Part shown: piece by piece, positions 13,391 through 25,231 of the stretch
Numbering within the stretch: position 1 is the stretch's first letter
Layout of the letters: each line of letters begins with the position of its first letter
From: Prostheceraeus crozeri
Taxonomy: Eukaryota; Platyhelminthes; Polycladida; Euryleptidae
Reading direction: 5' to 3'
DNA length: 64,000 nucleotides
Assembly: GCA_907163375.1 (NCBI GenBank)
Contig: CAJQUW010004454.1
Span: 62,001-126,000 of the forward strand
The notes under the pieces: model-generated
What the model was told of the DNA's origin: nothing
The model's input: the letters and a program-made list of their open reading frames with translations, nothing else
Database searches by the model: none
Translations under genes and position numbers: made by a program

Positions 13391-13530
13391 ATGCGGATAT
13401 CCCCATGTTCGGCTCGAGGCTCATGCGACTGATCTTCACAAGACGATATTTCCTATCGAAAAGCCGCTACGTTTGGGAGGAGATTCTCATCGACAACCAA
13501 GTGCTGACAAAACAATGTTCAGTGTTAAAG
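13391..13530 (+). CDS. Candidate internal exon, unknown product
   Basis: A 140-bp open stretch lies between an acceptor (TCAATTTTAG at 13381-13390) and a donor (AAAG|GTATGT at 13531). It reads in one frame as ADIPMFGSRLMRLIFTRRYF and onward to SVLK, about 46 residues, and its composition is less AT-rich than its surroundings. I recognise no family, and I see no partner exon on either side. It could be an exon of a non-coding transcript or chance. It lies in the gap between a possible MITE and a foldback repeat. Confidence 0.2.
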
Positions 13531-14180
13531 GTATGTAGCCTCTGCCTTCTATAAGGAGACTTCCACTATCAGTGCCTCTCGATGTGCACTTGCGGACTGC
13601 TAAAATATTGTTGCAAACATTGTTCGATAAGAAGCTTTTAACCGTTGACATGGTCTCTTCACTATCATCTGTCAAAGTTCACCACTATTTTTTGAAGGCG
13701 GCCTAGAAATGTATTCCAATATATTCATGGAAAACGTAAGAGCATAATCTTTTGCAGTACCCTACCTTCTCTCCTTTGTCTTTACATATCCAAATTTTAT
13801 TCAAACAAATGTATCGAGGCAGACACCATCTTCCTATATTTGTGTCGTGCCGTCGATATTTTGCTTTCATGTAAGATGATAGACATTATTGTAATTATTA
13901 ATATTGAAAATTGTTATACATTTTTCAAAAACTTTTGATCAGAATTTTGATGAAGTTGTGAAAATATGTTCTCTACATGCGTTGAGTCATTTGTTAGACC
14001 AGGCGAAAACCTTGCTAGACTGTCCACGACGACGGCGAAACTGCTATTTTCATAAGTAATGCAGCTTGGGGTCATTTAAAAGACTTTGGAACTGCTTTCT
14101 TAAACTTAAGGAAGTATTTCACTGAAGAGACTTAGAGGGCCAGACATTTTTATCCAAATTTGAGGAAAGTCCATGCATTC

Positions 14181-14297
14181 GACTTTTAATTTTTATTCTT
14201 TAGCGAGGCCTTTCAGTCACTAGGAGGCTAGATAGCCGAAGACAGCTTCTTGTAGTGATGAAAGGCCTCGCAAAAACAATATAAATTAGAAGTTGAC
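14181..14297. repeat. Foldback repeat
   Basis: GCGAGGCCTTTCAGTCAC (14203-14220) pairs with GTGATGAAAGGCCTCGC (14255-14271) across about 34 bases. The similarity extends outward through AT-rich flanks to about 14181 and 14297. It is probably a small foldback element or MITE. A looser similarity of the outer flanks (CAAATTTGAGGAAAG against CTTTACTCAAATTAAGG) may extend it to about 14140-14340. Confidence 0.55.
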
Positions 14298-14594
14298 AAC
14301 ATCTCTCGCTTTCGGGCTTTACTCAAATTAAGGAAGTATGTTTCTCTTACCTTTTATATGAATGTTTACTTTTATCTAGTTATTTATTTCAGCGAATCGT
14401 AGAATTGGAACAACTGCATGTATGCTCTTATCTGATGTGAATCAATTTTTTCCACTATCCAGTTGTACATTGTGCATGAGTCCTAGCTGTTGCTATGTTA
14501 ATACATGAAAAGCTTCATTATTAATTGTTTTGCAATTTCATCGGCAGCAACTGCGGGAAGCGCACTGATCTCATGATGTTGTCATATTTAACAC

Positions 14595-14860
14595 ACAGCT
14601 TGCTGGGTCTAACAGTCCCATTCTAAGCAGTTAATATTAAACTTCGCAGTTTATTTATAGTGTTTATGTTAGGCAGAACATTGACAGCCTACGCAGCACC
14701 ATACTAGGCAATTATCATAAAACTTGGCAGTTTATCTATGGTGCTTACTAAGCAAAACATGCATAGCCTACGCAGCGCCATACTAGGCAGTTATCATAAA
14801 ACTTGGCAGTTTATCTATGGTGCTTACTAAACTACCTATTAAGCATAGCATATTTTTTTT
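14595..14860. repeat. Tandem repeat, about 80-bp period
   Basis: AACTTCGCAG at 14640 and AACTTGGCAG at 14721 and 14800 mark successive units. These share GCCTACGCAGC.CCATACTAGGCA, TTATCATAAAA and TTTATCTATGGTGCTTACTAA. The array ends ATTAAGCATAGCATATTTTTTTT, much like the end of the array at the window start. Confidence 0.75.
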
Positions 14861-15322
14861 ACTCGGGAAGATATGTGATGAGTAAAAGAATATCTATGAT
14901 AGCTTCAAACTTCTGGCGCATTGTCCGATATCTTCGTTGAGGATACACATCATCCATTTCTAGTTCAGATGGTTCAGATATTTCCAAATCGATTTCAGAT
15001 CTGCCCAAATGAATTTCAGATATGATCTAGATGAGTTGGAGATCTCCAGTTGAATTAAAGATCTTTTCAAAGTTAAACTTGTGACAGATACCTGAAATTC
15101 ACCTAGAGAAATCTGAAATCCATCTTATGTCTGAAATTCATTTGGAAAGATCTGAAATAGACATGGTAAAGGTGCAGTTGGTACCAAAAGTTAACATACA
15201 GGGATGATAGAGAAGCTTTTGGACTTTGAATATTACATAGTCTTTTCAAACGACTATAATAAGTCTCCAAAACAAAAGAAAAAACGTCAATCACCGAAAA
15301 ATAAATTTCAAAATTTTCCAAT

Positions 15323-15358
15323 GGAAAATTTTCCGGAAAATTTTCTGGAAAATTTTCC
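15323..15358. repeat. Three tandem palindromic 12-mers
   Basis: GGAAAATTTTCC, GGAAAATTTTCT and GGAAAATTTTCC follow one another at 15323, 15335 and 15347. A related AAATTTTCCA lies just before. Each 12-mer is itself palindromic, so both strands give the same repetitive peptide (ENFPENF on one strand). Confidence 0.8.
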
Positions 15359-15616
15359 ATTTGCATCACTAGGTGATGGTGAGGAGGTGAGGGAGAAAAT
15401 AGAGCCGATCGGCTGTAGAGGCGGATTACTAAAGAAAATAAGAGAGAAAGTCAAAAGTAAAAGGTGGCATACAGAGCGCGAATTCGCGAATTGTCGCCGG
15501 CGAACTTCGCCAGCGAATATGCTAAAAATTATTACCAAACTATTGCATGATAATATGTAGCTGATTATCTGCCAGCTTTTCGCCAGATTCGTTTCCACAG
15601 GACAGTCTCATGAACC

Positions 15617-15915
15617 TAAATGCTGAAGCCGAAGAGTTTCCTGTTCGACATCAATTTCTCCTCTGACCGAGACCTTAAAAATCTCGGTCAGAGGGCAACG
15701 TTGAAATTGAAGATCTCGGTCAGAGGACACGCAAGGCGGGTCACAGTCAAAGGACATTATATGCAATACATTACATCTTGGTCACTTCGCTTTACAAGTA
15801 TTGCAAGTATTACAAGCATGCAAGTATTCATCCTAAGTTCCCAGGTCTCATCAGCAACCCAAATGCAGAAGCCGAAGAGCTTCCTGTTCGACATCTATCT
15901 GACCGAGATCATTGT
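15617..15915. repeat. Dispersed duplication with CTCGGTCAGAG hairpin
   Basis: A segment AAATGC.GAAGCCGAAGAG.TTCCTGTTCGACATC occurs at about 15618 and again at about 15862. Between them CCTCTGACCGAGA (15660-15672) and TCTCGGTCAGAGG (15682-15694) form a 13-bp perfect stem with a 9-base loop. Further TCTCGGTCAGAGGACA and CTGACCGAGATC copies follow near 15713 and 15899. No protein is recognised. Confidence 0.6.
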
Positions 15916-16852
15916 CCTCTGACGCGAGATGTAGAAGAAAAATAGAATTTTAAAAGTGCTAGATTTCTATGGAAAGTTTTTTATATTGTGTGGTCGCCGC
16001 TAGGATTTTCGTGTTCAGCGTAAAAAAATAAGTGTATATGCAATTTTTCACGGAAATCTGAGACCCAAAATTGAAAAGACAGAAATGAAGAAAGTTGAAA
16101 AGAATAAATTGGATTTACGAGATGAACTCTCGTAATAAGTAATCCCCTTAAACAAAATATCGACTAATAGACGTCTTTCATGTCTGGTCTAAAACTGATT
16201 CAAAAGTGACCGTTAAGGTGCCGTCTCGGTAACGTCTAGACAGTCGAGTAAAAGACGACTAATTATATGCACCAGATGTCAGCTAAAATTCGTCTATATG
16301 TCGTTTATTGCACTAATAGGCCTGTTATCATATATGGGAAAAACAAATACTTACATAGAAAATTTATTAGTAGAAGAGCATACTACTACTATAAAGTTTA
16401 CATGAAAAAATTAACCACTTCTTGTGATAGAGAATTCTTTCAAAAATGTTTTGTAATCCAATCTCCTTCTTTTTCATCATTTGCGGCATTCGTTTCAGCT
16501 GAGTCCCTATCAAACCATGTACGCCTTCTACTTTTTCTGTTGTATCCAACTTATACATCTGAAATAAAAGAAAACATCAATTTAGCGGGACTTTTCACGT
16601 CACTGTTACTCTGCTTAGTAGTTCCGTTACTCTTCTAAAAATGAATCATAATTACTCAGCTCGTTGTTCTGTTACATTTTCATCATAGGTAATGGCATGC
16701 TTTTAAGAACTTAAAACCGAAATTTAGCTGCATTTCACTGACTTCAGCAAGATTGTGCTGAGAATTAAAGTGATGAGCATATAGTAAAAATATATGAAAT
16801 GACATTTAATCACATAATAAGTAAGGAAGCAATTACAAATTGATCGTTATGC
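15916..16852. other. Intergenic, nothing recognised
   Basis: A 123-codon frame at 16267-16638 has no identifiable domain and no conserved pattern. I see no other feature. Confidence 0.45.
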
Positions 16853-16854
16853 TA

Positions 16855-17849
16855 CACTGTAAATCGCTGGATACGAAAATTACATACAAACACATACCAA
16901 GTCTACATACAATTTGAAGCCAACATTTGATACGAGATTATGGTATATATAAAGAAATCTGGTATGTTTTTCATACGAATGGCCATTTACTTTCGTATGT
17001 GATTGTTATGTAAACGATACGAACTATGCTAACGGTGATTGGCTGTTTTACGTTGAAATACGAATTCTTGGTATGTTTTATATACGAGACCCGATGCAAA
17101 TTGGTATGTGTTTCGTATGTCTTTCGTATCAATAGCTTTATGTCATATGGCAAAAAATATGTTATACTACATACTACTTACAAATAACTTTTTTCCAGTA
17201 ATACCAGCCGTGAATATTTCTTTGTGAAAGTGTGGTATTTAACTAGATTAGATTTGTTGTGGAATTAAAGCCGCATGTCATCTTTGCAACTTGTCTTATA
17301 GCATTCACAAGACTCATAGTTAGCTCATTTCCTTGATCTAGATTGATAAACATCATTTCAATAAAACGATGACTTTTCAGCAACCATGTTGACTTATATA
17401 TCTCAAATATAACTATTTTTGCGTTCATGAATTATAATGTGTCTTTATTTTGGATTGATAATATGCTTAGTTCCAAAATTACATAATGCATAATTGTTGA
17501 TGGTCAAATACTTATTGATTATTTATGAAATGCCTCGAACCTACATGTATTAAAATCGAATTCAGTATTGTTAGTTTGACTATAAAATGTCATTATCTCA
17601 CTACTTACAAAGCAGTAGTAGCATTAGTGTGATCTTTATTGACAAAAAGCTCTAAATCAACATACTTTGGACATGATTGATGCTTTCTTTTAACATTGTG
17701 CTGGTATGGCTTTAGTATGTAAAGCATACCACACTTGAAATAACATGCGAAAAGCATACAAATATATACCAAGATCATACAGAAATATACCAAAAAAATA
17801 TTTTGGTATGCATCCTTCGTATGTGATTCGTATTGAGCGATTTACAGTG
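16855..17849. mobile_element. TA-flanked non-autonomous element, copy B (inverted)
   Basis: CACTGTAAATCGCT at 16855 and AGCGATTTACAGTG ending 17849 are flanked by TA (16853-16854 and 17850-17851). Its right end reverse-complemented matches the left end of copy A almost base for base over the first 170 bases (for example GGTATATATTTGTATGCTTTTCG). The two copies are therefore the same family in opposite orientation. Length is 995 bp against 1020 bp in copy A. Confidence 0.8.
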
Positions 17850-17851
17850 TA

Positions 17852-19934
17852 GTCACAAAAGTGAAACATTACTTGCGAGTCACATTAATGGTAAACTCAA
17901 TTCGTCAATCACATAGTTTAATCGACTAAACGTCATATACATGAATTTATCTGTAGAATGACAGCTTTCCCACATCCCGGAGACATTCCACACTCTCATC
18001 TGAAAGACTTTGCAGAAAGAAATCTTTTCCAGCGTCCTGCGGATCTACCTTTCTAAATCAGTATTTAGTTTAGCGTTTAGAACTGAATGAGATCGGATTG
18101 AGTCCTAAATACATTAAGTAGTGAGGTTTTCGGACTTATCGAGTTCGGAAATCTAGTGTTCTGATTAAATCAAAGTAAGAACTTGGAGTACCCGTTTGAG
18201 ACTTCACGAATTACAGTGTGAGTTCCAGACTCAGGTTTGGAATTTCATTACAATCGCAATTACCAAGTAAGCCTTACTGAGTTCATTTTTCATTAGTTTT
18301 TTTACAGAATTTCACCCCTAGTACAGCTATGAGATATTAACGAAGCTAGGGGTTAATCAATGACTAAGTAACAAATTGTATAAGTTTTAATTCAAAGAAA
18401 GAACAAACAGATTATCTAATCTGATTAAACAGTCCCCCATCAGAAACATAGTAAGTAGTGAGTTTTACTGAAAGTCTTGGTTTCGAAAACTCGGAAAAGT
18501 TTGTTGAGCCATTCAGCGTCATATCATGAAAAGTCAAGCGTCTTAAATGAGGTAACGCATTTCTTAAAATCACACGTCGGAAGAGACACGATCAGACTTA
18601 ATTCTAGACTCTGTTCGTTTTAACTGAAGCTTTCTTCCTGAGACTAAATATTTAATTATCTACATATCTTAACTTATACTACTTTATGTCCTGAACTTTC
18701 TGATTGTCCTTAACAATACATGTACCTAGCGCTGAAATGATGATAACATGTCACTCAAATTTTGATGAAAACAGTTGATTGAAGCATTTATAATAATGAT
18801 ATATTTTCTTCCTCAATTTTAGATTAGAATACACTTTTTTACTTGTGCAGTTTTGTTGTGACAGAGTTTACCGAGTTGAACTTATAATAGAGTTAAACTC
18901 AGTATATCAGATATAACTAGATTTGGTTAATTTCCGACTAAGTCTGACATTTTAGTTTCAACTGAGATTCCTGAAGAACTAAATTGACAACACTTGAGTT
19001 ACCTATAACTAGTGAGCTGTGGTATACATGTGATAACAATTCAAATTATAAAGCACGTGAAGAATATGTTTTGCGTGAAGACAATCGACTTCATCTATTA
19101 GACTTTATTGATGGCTTTTTGAGATCAAGGTCAAACGTAGTATAATGATTCTTATCATGCACTTCGAGCAGAAAATTTATCAGTATTAATGCATAAAAGT
19201 AATTATTTCAAAAAAGTAGATAAAGGGCAGCATTTCGAAGGTGGAAATATGTTTTGATAGTTTACATATCAGTAAAGCAGCTATTTCCACGATTTCCAGT
19301 TGCTTCAGATTCTTATTTGTTCATCTTTCTCATTCACAATCCATTCAAATATATTCCTTAATACATCGTTTATAGATAACTTTTATACATTCATGACCTT
19401 AATAAAACCGAAACAGATCTGTACACAGATGTATGAACTTACAGGTATCTTCAATACCTGTTGCTGAGTTTTTTAAGGATTCTGGTACACATACGGCGAA
19501 AAATTAAACCAAAACATTACTTCAAACCACAGACACATTGAAAATAGTAAGCAATTTCTAGTCGCGTACCGCCAAAGTGAGAACATTGGCTTATATGTTA
19601 TTTATTCAGCAAATTCAATATTGTATACATACATGCATTGTTCAAAAATTGTCGTTATACATGTTATCAGAGGCACGAGCAGGGATCGCAATTATATATC
19701 ATCAAAATATGAGCTTTGAAAGCATGAATTTTCCATACTTGTATTAGAATAGTTTTGGGCACGTGACTCAACCACACTAATAGACAGGTTGCTATAGGAA
19801 TAAGTCTCAAAGATTCTTTAGATCTCCAACCAAGGTAGGCATTTTGGATAATAGTATCTATATACTTCTAATCCGGACCTAAGCAACCATGACGAAATTA
19901 GGGATATCTACTGGTCTATAGCCTTGCATACTTT
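17852..19934. other. Intergenic, nothing recognised
   Basis: No coding or element signals beyond a 7-bp inverted pair CCCCTAG/CTAGGGG at about 18317-18353. Confidence 0.5.
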
Positions 19935-20172
19935 CAAAATTCACACACAGTGTAATGATTTTCAAGTGAATGCGCAAAACTGTTGCACGTTACGATCGTA
20001 CAGTTGTACTGTTTTGCAGATTCCCTTGGAAATTATTACAATGACATGAGTGACAAAATTCACACACAGTGTAATGATTTTCAAGTGAATGCGCAAAACT
20101 GTTGTATGTTACGATCGTACAGTTGTACTGTTTTGCGGATTCCCTTGGAAATCATTACAATGACATGAGTGA
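19935..20172. repeat. Recent 119-bp tandem duplication
   Basis: Two adjacent copies start at 19935 and 20054, each beginning CAAAATTCACACACAGTGTA and ending AATGACATGAGTGA. They differ at only a few positions (such as TGCACGTTA against TGTATGTTA, and CAGATTC against CGGATTC). An open frame at 19983-20168 spans both copies and is an artefact. Confidence 0.9.
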
Positions 20173-20561
20173 GGATCCGTTGTTTCAAACATTCACAAAC
20201 ACTGCAAACATTTGACTTTCAATGACATTTTAACATAGTTATTTGTAATCTCATTTTGCAGAACTACTGAGCCCAGTAAATACAATGAAAGCGCTACGAT
20301 GCTTGTTAATGAATCTATTGTGTCCATTTCAATTTATATTATAAATTATTGCAAATTTCGTTGGGACACTGCTATAGGCTAAATGGCTGTCTCAACGTGT
20401 AATACACTGAATTGAAGAAAGAATCAATCCAGGGGCGCATGGCGTTGCATCGACAGAAGAATTTCAGCAAACGTTGAAAATTACAAGTTACAGGAAATGA
20501 ATATTTAGCTTGTTCAAATGAAATGAAAACCAGATAGACAGAAAGAAAAGAAATTGCTCAC
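20173..20561. other. Spacer downstream of the minus-strand exon
   Basis: It begins, in minus-strand sense, with the intron following the DUF4806-like exon. No further exon is recognised. Confidence 0.4.
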
Positions 20562-21418
20562 CTTGCTTTCTTTCAAACATCTGATAACGAGTGCTGGAAG
20601 ACCGATGTCTGTGGCGGATATCTTACCGCGCTGTCCATAATTTGAGAAATGAGACCAAGCTGATGCAGGAGCAGCTCTTAAAATAACTTTTTTGATAGAC
20701 TTTTCCAATTTTCTGGAAACTTCCTTCTTGACACAATTGATGACTGCAGACATTTTATCGTTATCATTCTTGATTTCCTCGAAAAATGTCAATATCTCGT
20801 CTTTTGTCCTCGGAAATACTATCCCCTGCCCATCTTCTTCAGGATCATTCGGGGAGTTATGTGTGGCCCATCCTCGACTCAATGAATCTTCAATCCTGAG
20901 TTGAATTCTTAAAAGTTCCTTGGCCCAATGCTCTTGGTGCGGACAGTGACACCGATATTGTGATGGAAGTACATCGCTCCTTTGACAGACTGGGTCAACG
21001 GATTCGTTGACCTGACTCGAAACTGAAGTAGAAGAATGAATTAAAAATGTAGACCTTCGCGAGCTTTCTGGAGAATTCGACGTCCTTGGAGGTGTAGTAG
21101 GTACTACGTCCGTATCATCGTTTGAATCAGATATTGGCGTACTTCCTGGTGCAACAGCGTGCAAATTATTTGACGGTATTGGAATAGTGGAATTCTGAGA
21201 CTGTAGAGTGGTCGCAAATCTGATAGCATCATATCTTTTAAGCTTAAATTTTCTTTTCTTGGGTGGAAGTTCTTCATTCTCGCTTTCGTAATCCGTATCA
21301 GCTTCATCGAATCAATATCGTACAATCTCCCTCCTCCTCCGTTTACCAGCGACATCTGAGGATATCGATCCCGTCAACTCAAATTTTGAACTCTTTCTTG
21401 CAACATTTTCATAATCCT
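20562..21418 (-). pseudogene. DUF4806-like exon with an in-frame stop
   Basis: On the minus strand a frame runs from an acceptor (TTCTTCTTTATAG, ending near 21419) to a donor (AAG|GTGAGC) at 20562/20561. It begins EDYENVARKSSKFELTG, then a basic run GKRRRREIVRY. A TGA stop at 21314-21312 follows, then the same frame continues with an acidic DEADTDYESENEE patch, a likely nuclear signal PPKKRKFKLKR, a Ser/Thr/Pro-rich linker, and a folded C-terminal part. The last part (FPRTKDEILTFFEEIKND...GQRGKISATDIGLPALVIRC) has the layout of DUF4806 in insect and other invertebrate nuclear proteins: helix, about 50 residues, then a GxxGK motif and a C-terminal helix. The single stop suggests a recent pseudogene, a strain polymorphism or a sequencing error. 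Exons on either side are not recognised. Confidence 0.5.
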
Positions 21419-21423
21419 CTATA

Positions 21424-24400
21424 AAGAAGAAGGTATCAATATCATGAAAGATATCATGACACTTTATCTTTACAAAATAATGTAATAAGAATAAGCTATA
21501 TGTTCAAATGACGTAAACGGTCTCGTTAAAGTTCTTCCGGATTTCTCTTTCGAGGTTTGAGTTCCGGTAAAATGAGTGTACTCGAAAATTGAAGCAGCTA
21601 GTGTCTAAAAACGCAACCGAGAAGTTGTATAACAGTGACATACAGGAAGACAAAGCACTTCAATCAGCTTCGAATTTACCAGGCTACTACTTGGAGACTT
21701 CCAAGCTACTACATAAAGTCATCAAATTTCCAGATTATTTTTACACGGAGCGAAATTATTGTTTTCAATATGAGCCAATGCAATGACATTTAGGCTATAT
21801 GGATCACATTACTGTTGGCAAGGTCATTCTTTCATCAGGAATAATCACGGGCTATTAATATGAAACAAGTTGAATGTCAGAATGAATGAGTATTTGCTAA
21901 TAGGCATCCTAACTAAGCAGAAATTATGCTGATTATCAAGGGAATTTCATTATCCTTTAACGCATTTTATAATGGAAGTCTTCATGAAAAAATCGACATC
22001 TTAATAGATTCTGCTATCTAGGTTGAAATTTCATACTTCTAATTCATGAAAGCAATAGCAGGTCATCGAGTTGTCAATTTCACGAATATTGCCTCTCCAA
22101 GGCTATCATGACACGGATAATCTGTAAAATAATATCATTTCCTTCTGCTTTGCTATCATGATCACTCAATTCCGTGGTAATTTCTGCAAAACTGCAAAAA
22201 ATATGCATATCACACATTTGGTGACAATACAACCTGCATCTCCCTTTAGTTCATTCAATAAAATCGAAGGTGTATACACATTGGGGATTTAATAAATGCG
22301 GAATTACCACTCTACCTAACATACTTACTCTATGGTCGACACTACATATATATCCCTACTGTATGTTTCATATAGAGATTAAGAGCCACGAATATTTACA
22401 GAATGCAATGATGCGTTGCAGGCTCCTGCTGCTGGCCACTGAAAGCAGTCAATGCAACCATTGAAGTGCTATTGCTTTCAATGTCCATGTCCCTTGATAT
22501 TAAGTAGTGTCGAATTTTTATGTTTACTACGTCTCTTTCGCTTGTGACATGTTTTTATACTGACGCTGCTATTCCAACCTTTCAATACAATTAGCGTTGA
22601 ATTTATAAATTTGCAATAAAAATGGTGAAATTGATACATTGTCGGCATCATTGAGTGAGCGAAGTGACGAGTAAAGTTAACTGTTCATCTCATAGTTTGC
22701 TCAAAAATAAAGAATAAATTGTTTAAATAATTTGGATTATGATAGAATTTTTCGATTCTCTGTCGATCATACGGCGCCTAATCTCGATGTTATTGTCGCT
22801 TTAGTAGCCGTATCCTGTCAGGTCTCAACTAGAGAGCTACGTCATTGAGACATCACTGTGTCGCTATTATCAAAATACGTTGCTGTGAATATCACAATTT
22901 GATCAGAAGGAAGAAGTTAGACTAACATGGATTGCTTGTCACTGTCAAAACTAATCCATTCATCTTTCGTAGTTTGACCAGCTTTTTGTACTACAGCTTC
23001 TGTTTATTGGAGGAGCTAGGAACATTAATTATTGAATTAGATTTTCGTCTTTTATTATTGTCATTGTCTGAATTAAGTGCATGTGGTAATGTAGGCATTG
23101 ACATGTTTGCCATGTGGTTTAGACATGGTTTGAACAAGAATTCTTCATTCATCATGTAAACGATGTGTATACTAGCAGCGTTTTCTTTTTGTAGGGTAGT
23201 CGATTACAATTACATGAAGTTAGCACATTGTTTTATTTGTACTTCGTACTCCATAATAGCACACGATGATGGGCTCGACTCATGTCTGCTAATGCAAGAT
23301 GTCCAAAGGGATCCATGTATTGATTGATGAGTGTGTGCAGCTGATTTTCCAGTGTGTTTCAAGCCTCGTCGACTTAGTCCCATTCAGGATACCGCGCCTA
23401 CGTGAATCTCAACAAAATCGCCCGAGCTCTGCGGGTTGGGCACTCATCTGAATGGGCCTGATCATGATTGACATTGACATTTGACAAAACTGCCATGGAA
23501 ATTAACCAGCTCCTAACTAGATAATTTGAGCATTTTCGTAACTCGTGCTTTTTTCATTTTTCAAGATTCTAGACAAAGTATATCATTTTCCATCAAGTCG
23601 TTGATTCTTCAATAGGGTGGATGAATTGATTGATGGAACTCCGTGCCCTGATATGATCTTCAAATGATTGATTGATTGAAGTTTTAAAAATGACTTGGCC
23701 ACCAACATTGGGTTTGAGCATAATCGGTCTGCATGCAAAGCCTATTCCGTATCCATAAAAGTCATGGATGTTATATTTATTCTTCCGAGTAATGAATAGA
23801 AATACGGATTTCTGAATGCTGCGAAAAATAGTCACACGAACAGTATATCCATGTCCTTACTTTTCACAAGAGCAATTTTCTTTGAAAAAGTGAATGCCTG
23901 TAACGCTAAAGGTTGATACCGGGTAATTGCATGAAAGGAAGTCAGAAACATTTGTCTTTATCATGATATTAATCACATTGTGTCAACGCGCTAAAAATGG
24001 CAATAGAATCTCTGATAGTTTTAGGTGCTCAATTACCACATCATATGATATGAAAACAAATGATGATAAATATCAGCAATTTTAGATAGAAAATGAAAGT
24101 TGTTAACGAAAGCGTTGAAAGCATTTTTCAATACATGATTTGAAATCACTTAAAAACAATTTTGTAAATGAAAGTGATAAATTACATTGAAATCATCTAA
24201 CAGCTCGACACTTTTCATCCAATCTCAACAGGTGCTTGCTTTGGACACAAAATCTTAAATAAACATTCAGATTTATGCACAAAATTGGAATGATTGTAGC
24301 AAGTGACATAGTAGAATCATAAAAATATGCTGAATAGTCCCCCCGCCATGACGAGTTTCCGCATTAACGAGACAAGATGAGACTTTCCAAAATGTTCTAC

Positions 24401-25221
24401 TTCCTATGACTAAACATACGGAGATTCTGTCGCTAGCAGTGCTTGGCGATATCTTGCTTATTCAGTGGTAAATGCGGAATATCATCATTACGGAGGTATT
24501 TTGCTTTTTTACGGTTTGATGGAGAAAGCCAAAAAATTACCGAAATTATGTTCGGAAACGTAAATATTTAATTCGCCCAATATGGTAAACATCTCCCAGT
24601 TCACAAGATCTGATATTTTTAGCCTTCAGGGATGGCTTCATTCATTTACGCAGTCAGTCTTCTTTCGATGAGAGCAATAGGAACAACAAATCGGTGAGGA
24701 AAGTCGATGCAGTTGACGGAACAATCAGTGGGAGAAGAGGCGGTCATGAGTTCAAAGTCAATAACATATTGTGATCATGTGTGCGTGTGTTGTACTCATG
24801 ATTCCTAGCATAGTCATTTTACATGAAGCAGTGCTCAGTAGATAATATGAGTATATTGCACTGTATATATGTGTATCAGCAATTTTCCTTTTGAATCTGG
24901 TTATATGACATAGAAACATTTTTTGCATTATATGATAGACCTAATTCAAGATATATCGGCTTTGTGCACTTAGATCGCTACGAATTTGAAATTATTATAA
25001 TACATGCACTTTCAACTTGCCTTTTTCGGTACTAGCAAGAATTTGTAAAATCCTTTGTCAGTGATTGGTGTACCAGAGCATATATTATAACTATCCTACT
25101 TAGAATAATCATGCATAAGCTTAGCTGTCAAAATTGGTCTGTGTATCTATAAGTAAAGTATAGCCTGCATTCCTAATAAATTGTAGGCCTACTATTGAGT
25201 TATTCACTTCCTGGCTTAGGG
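21424..25221. other. Intergenic, nothing recognised
   Basis: Short frames at 21589-21786, 22270-22464, 22932-23159 and 23593-23835 show no domain. A 10-bp inverted pair CCCATTCAG/CTGAATGGG at about 23380-23456 is the only structure seen. Confidence 0.5.
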
Positions 25222-25231
25222 AGTAATATTT

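Noticed and set aside
15477..15488. CGCGAATTCGCG perfect palindrome
   Set aside because: A 12-bp palindrome is expected by chance in 64 kb at this density, and nothing around it suggests function.
16267..16638. 123-codon open frame as a gene
   Set aside because: No domain, no splice context, and a composition like the surrounding AT-rich DNA.
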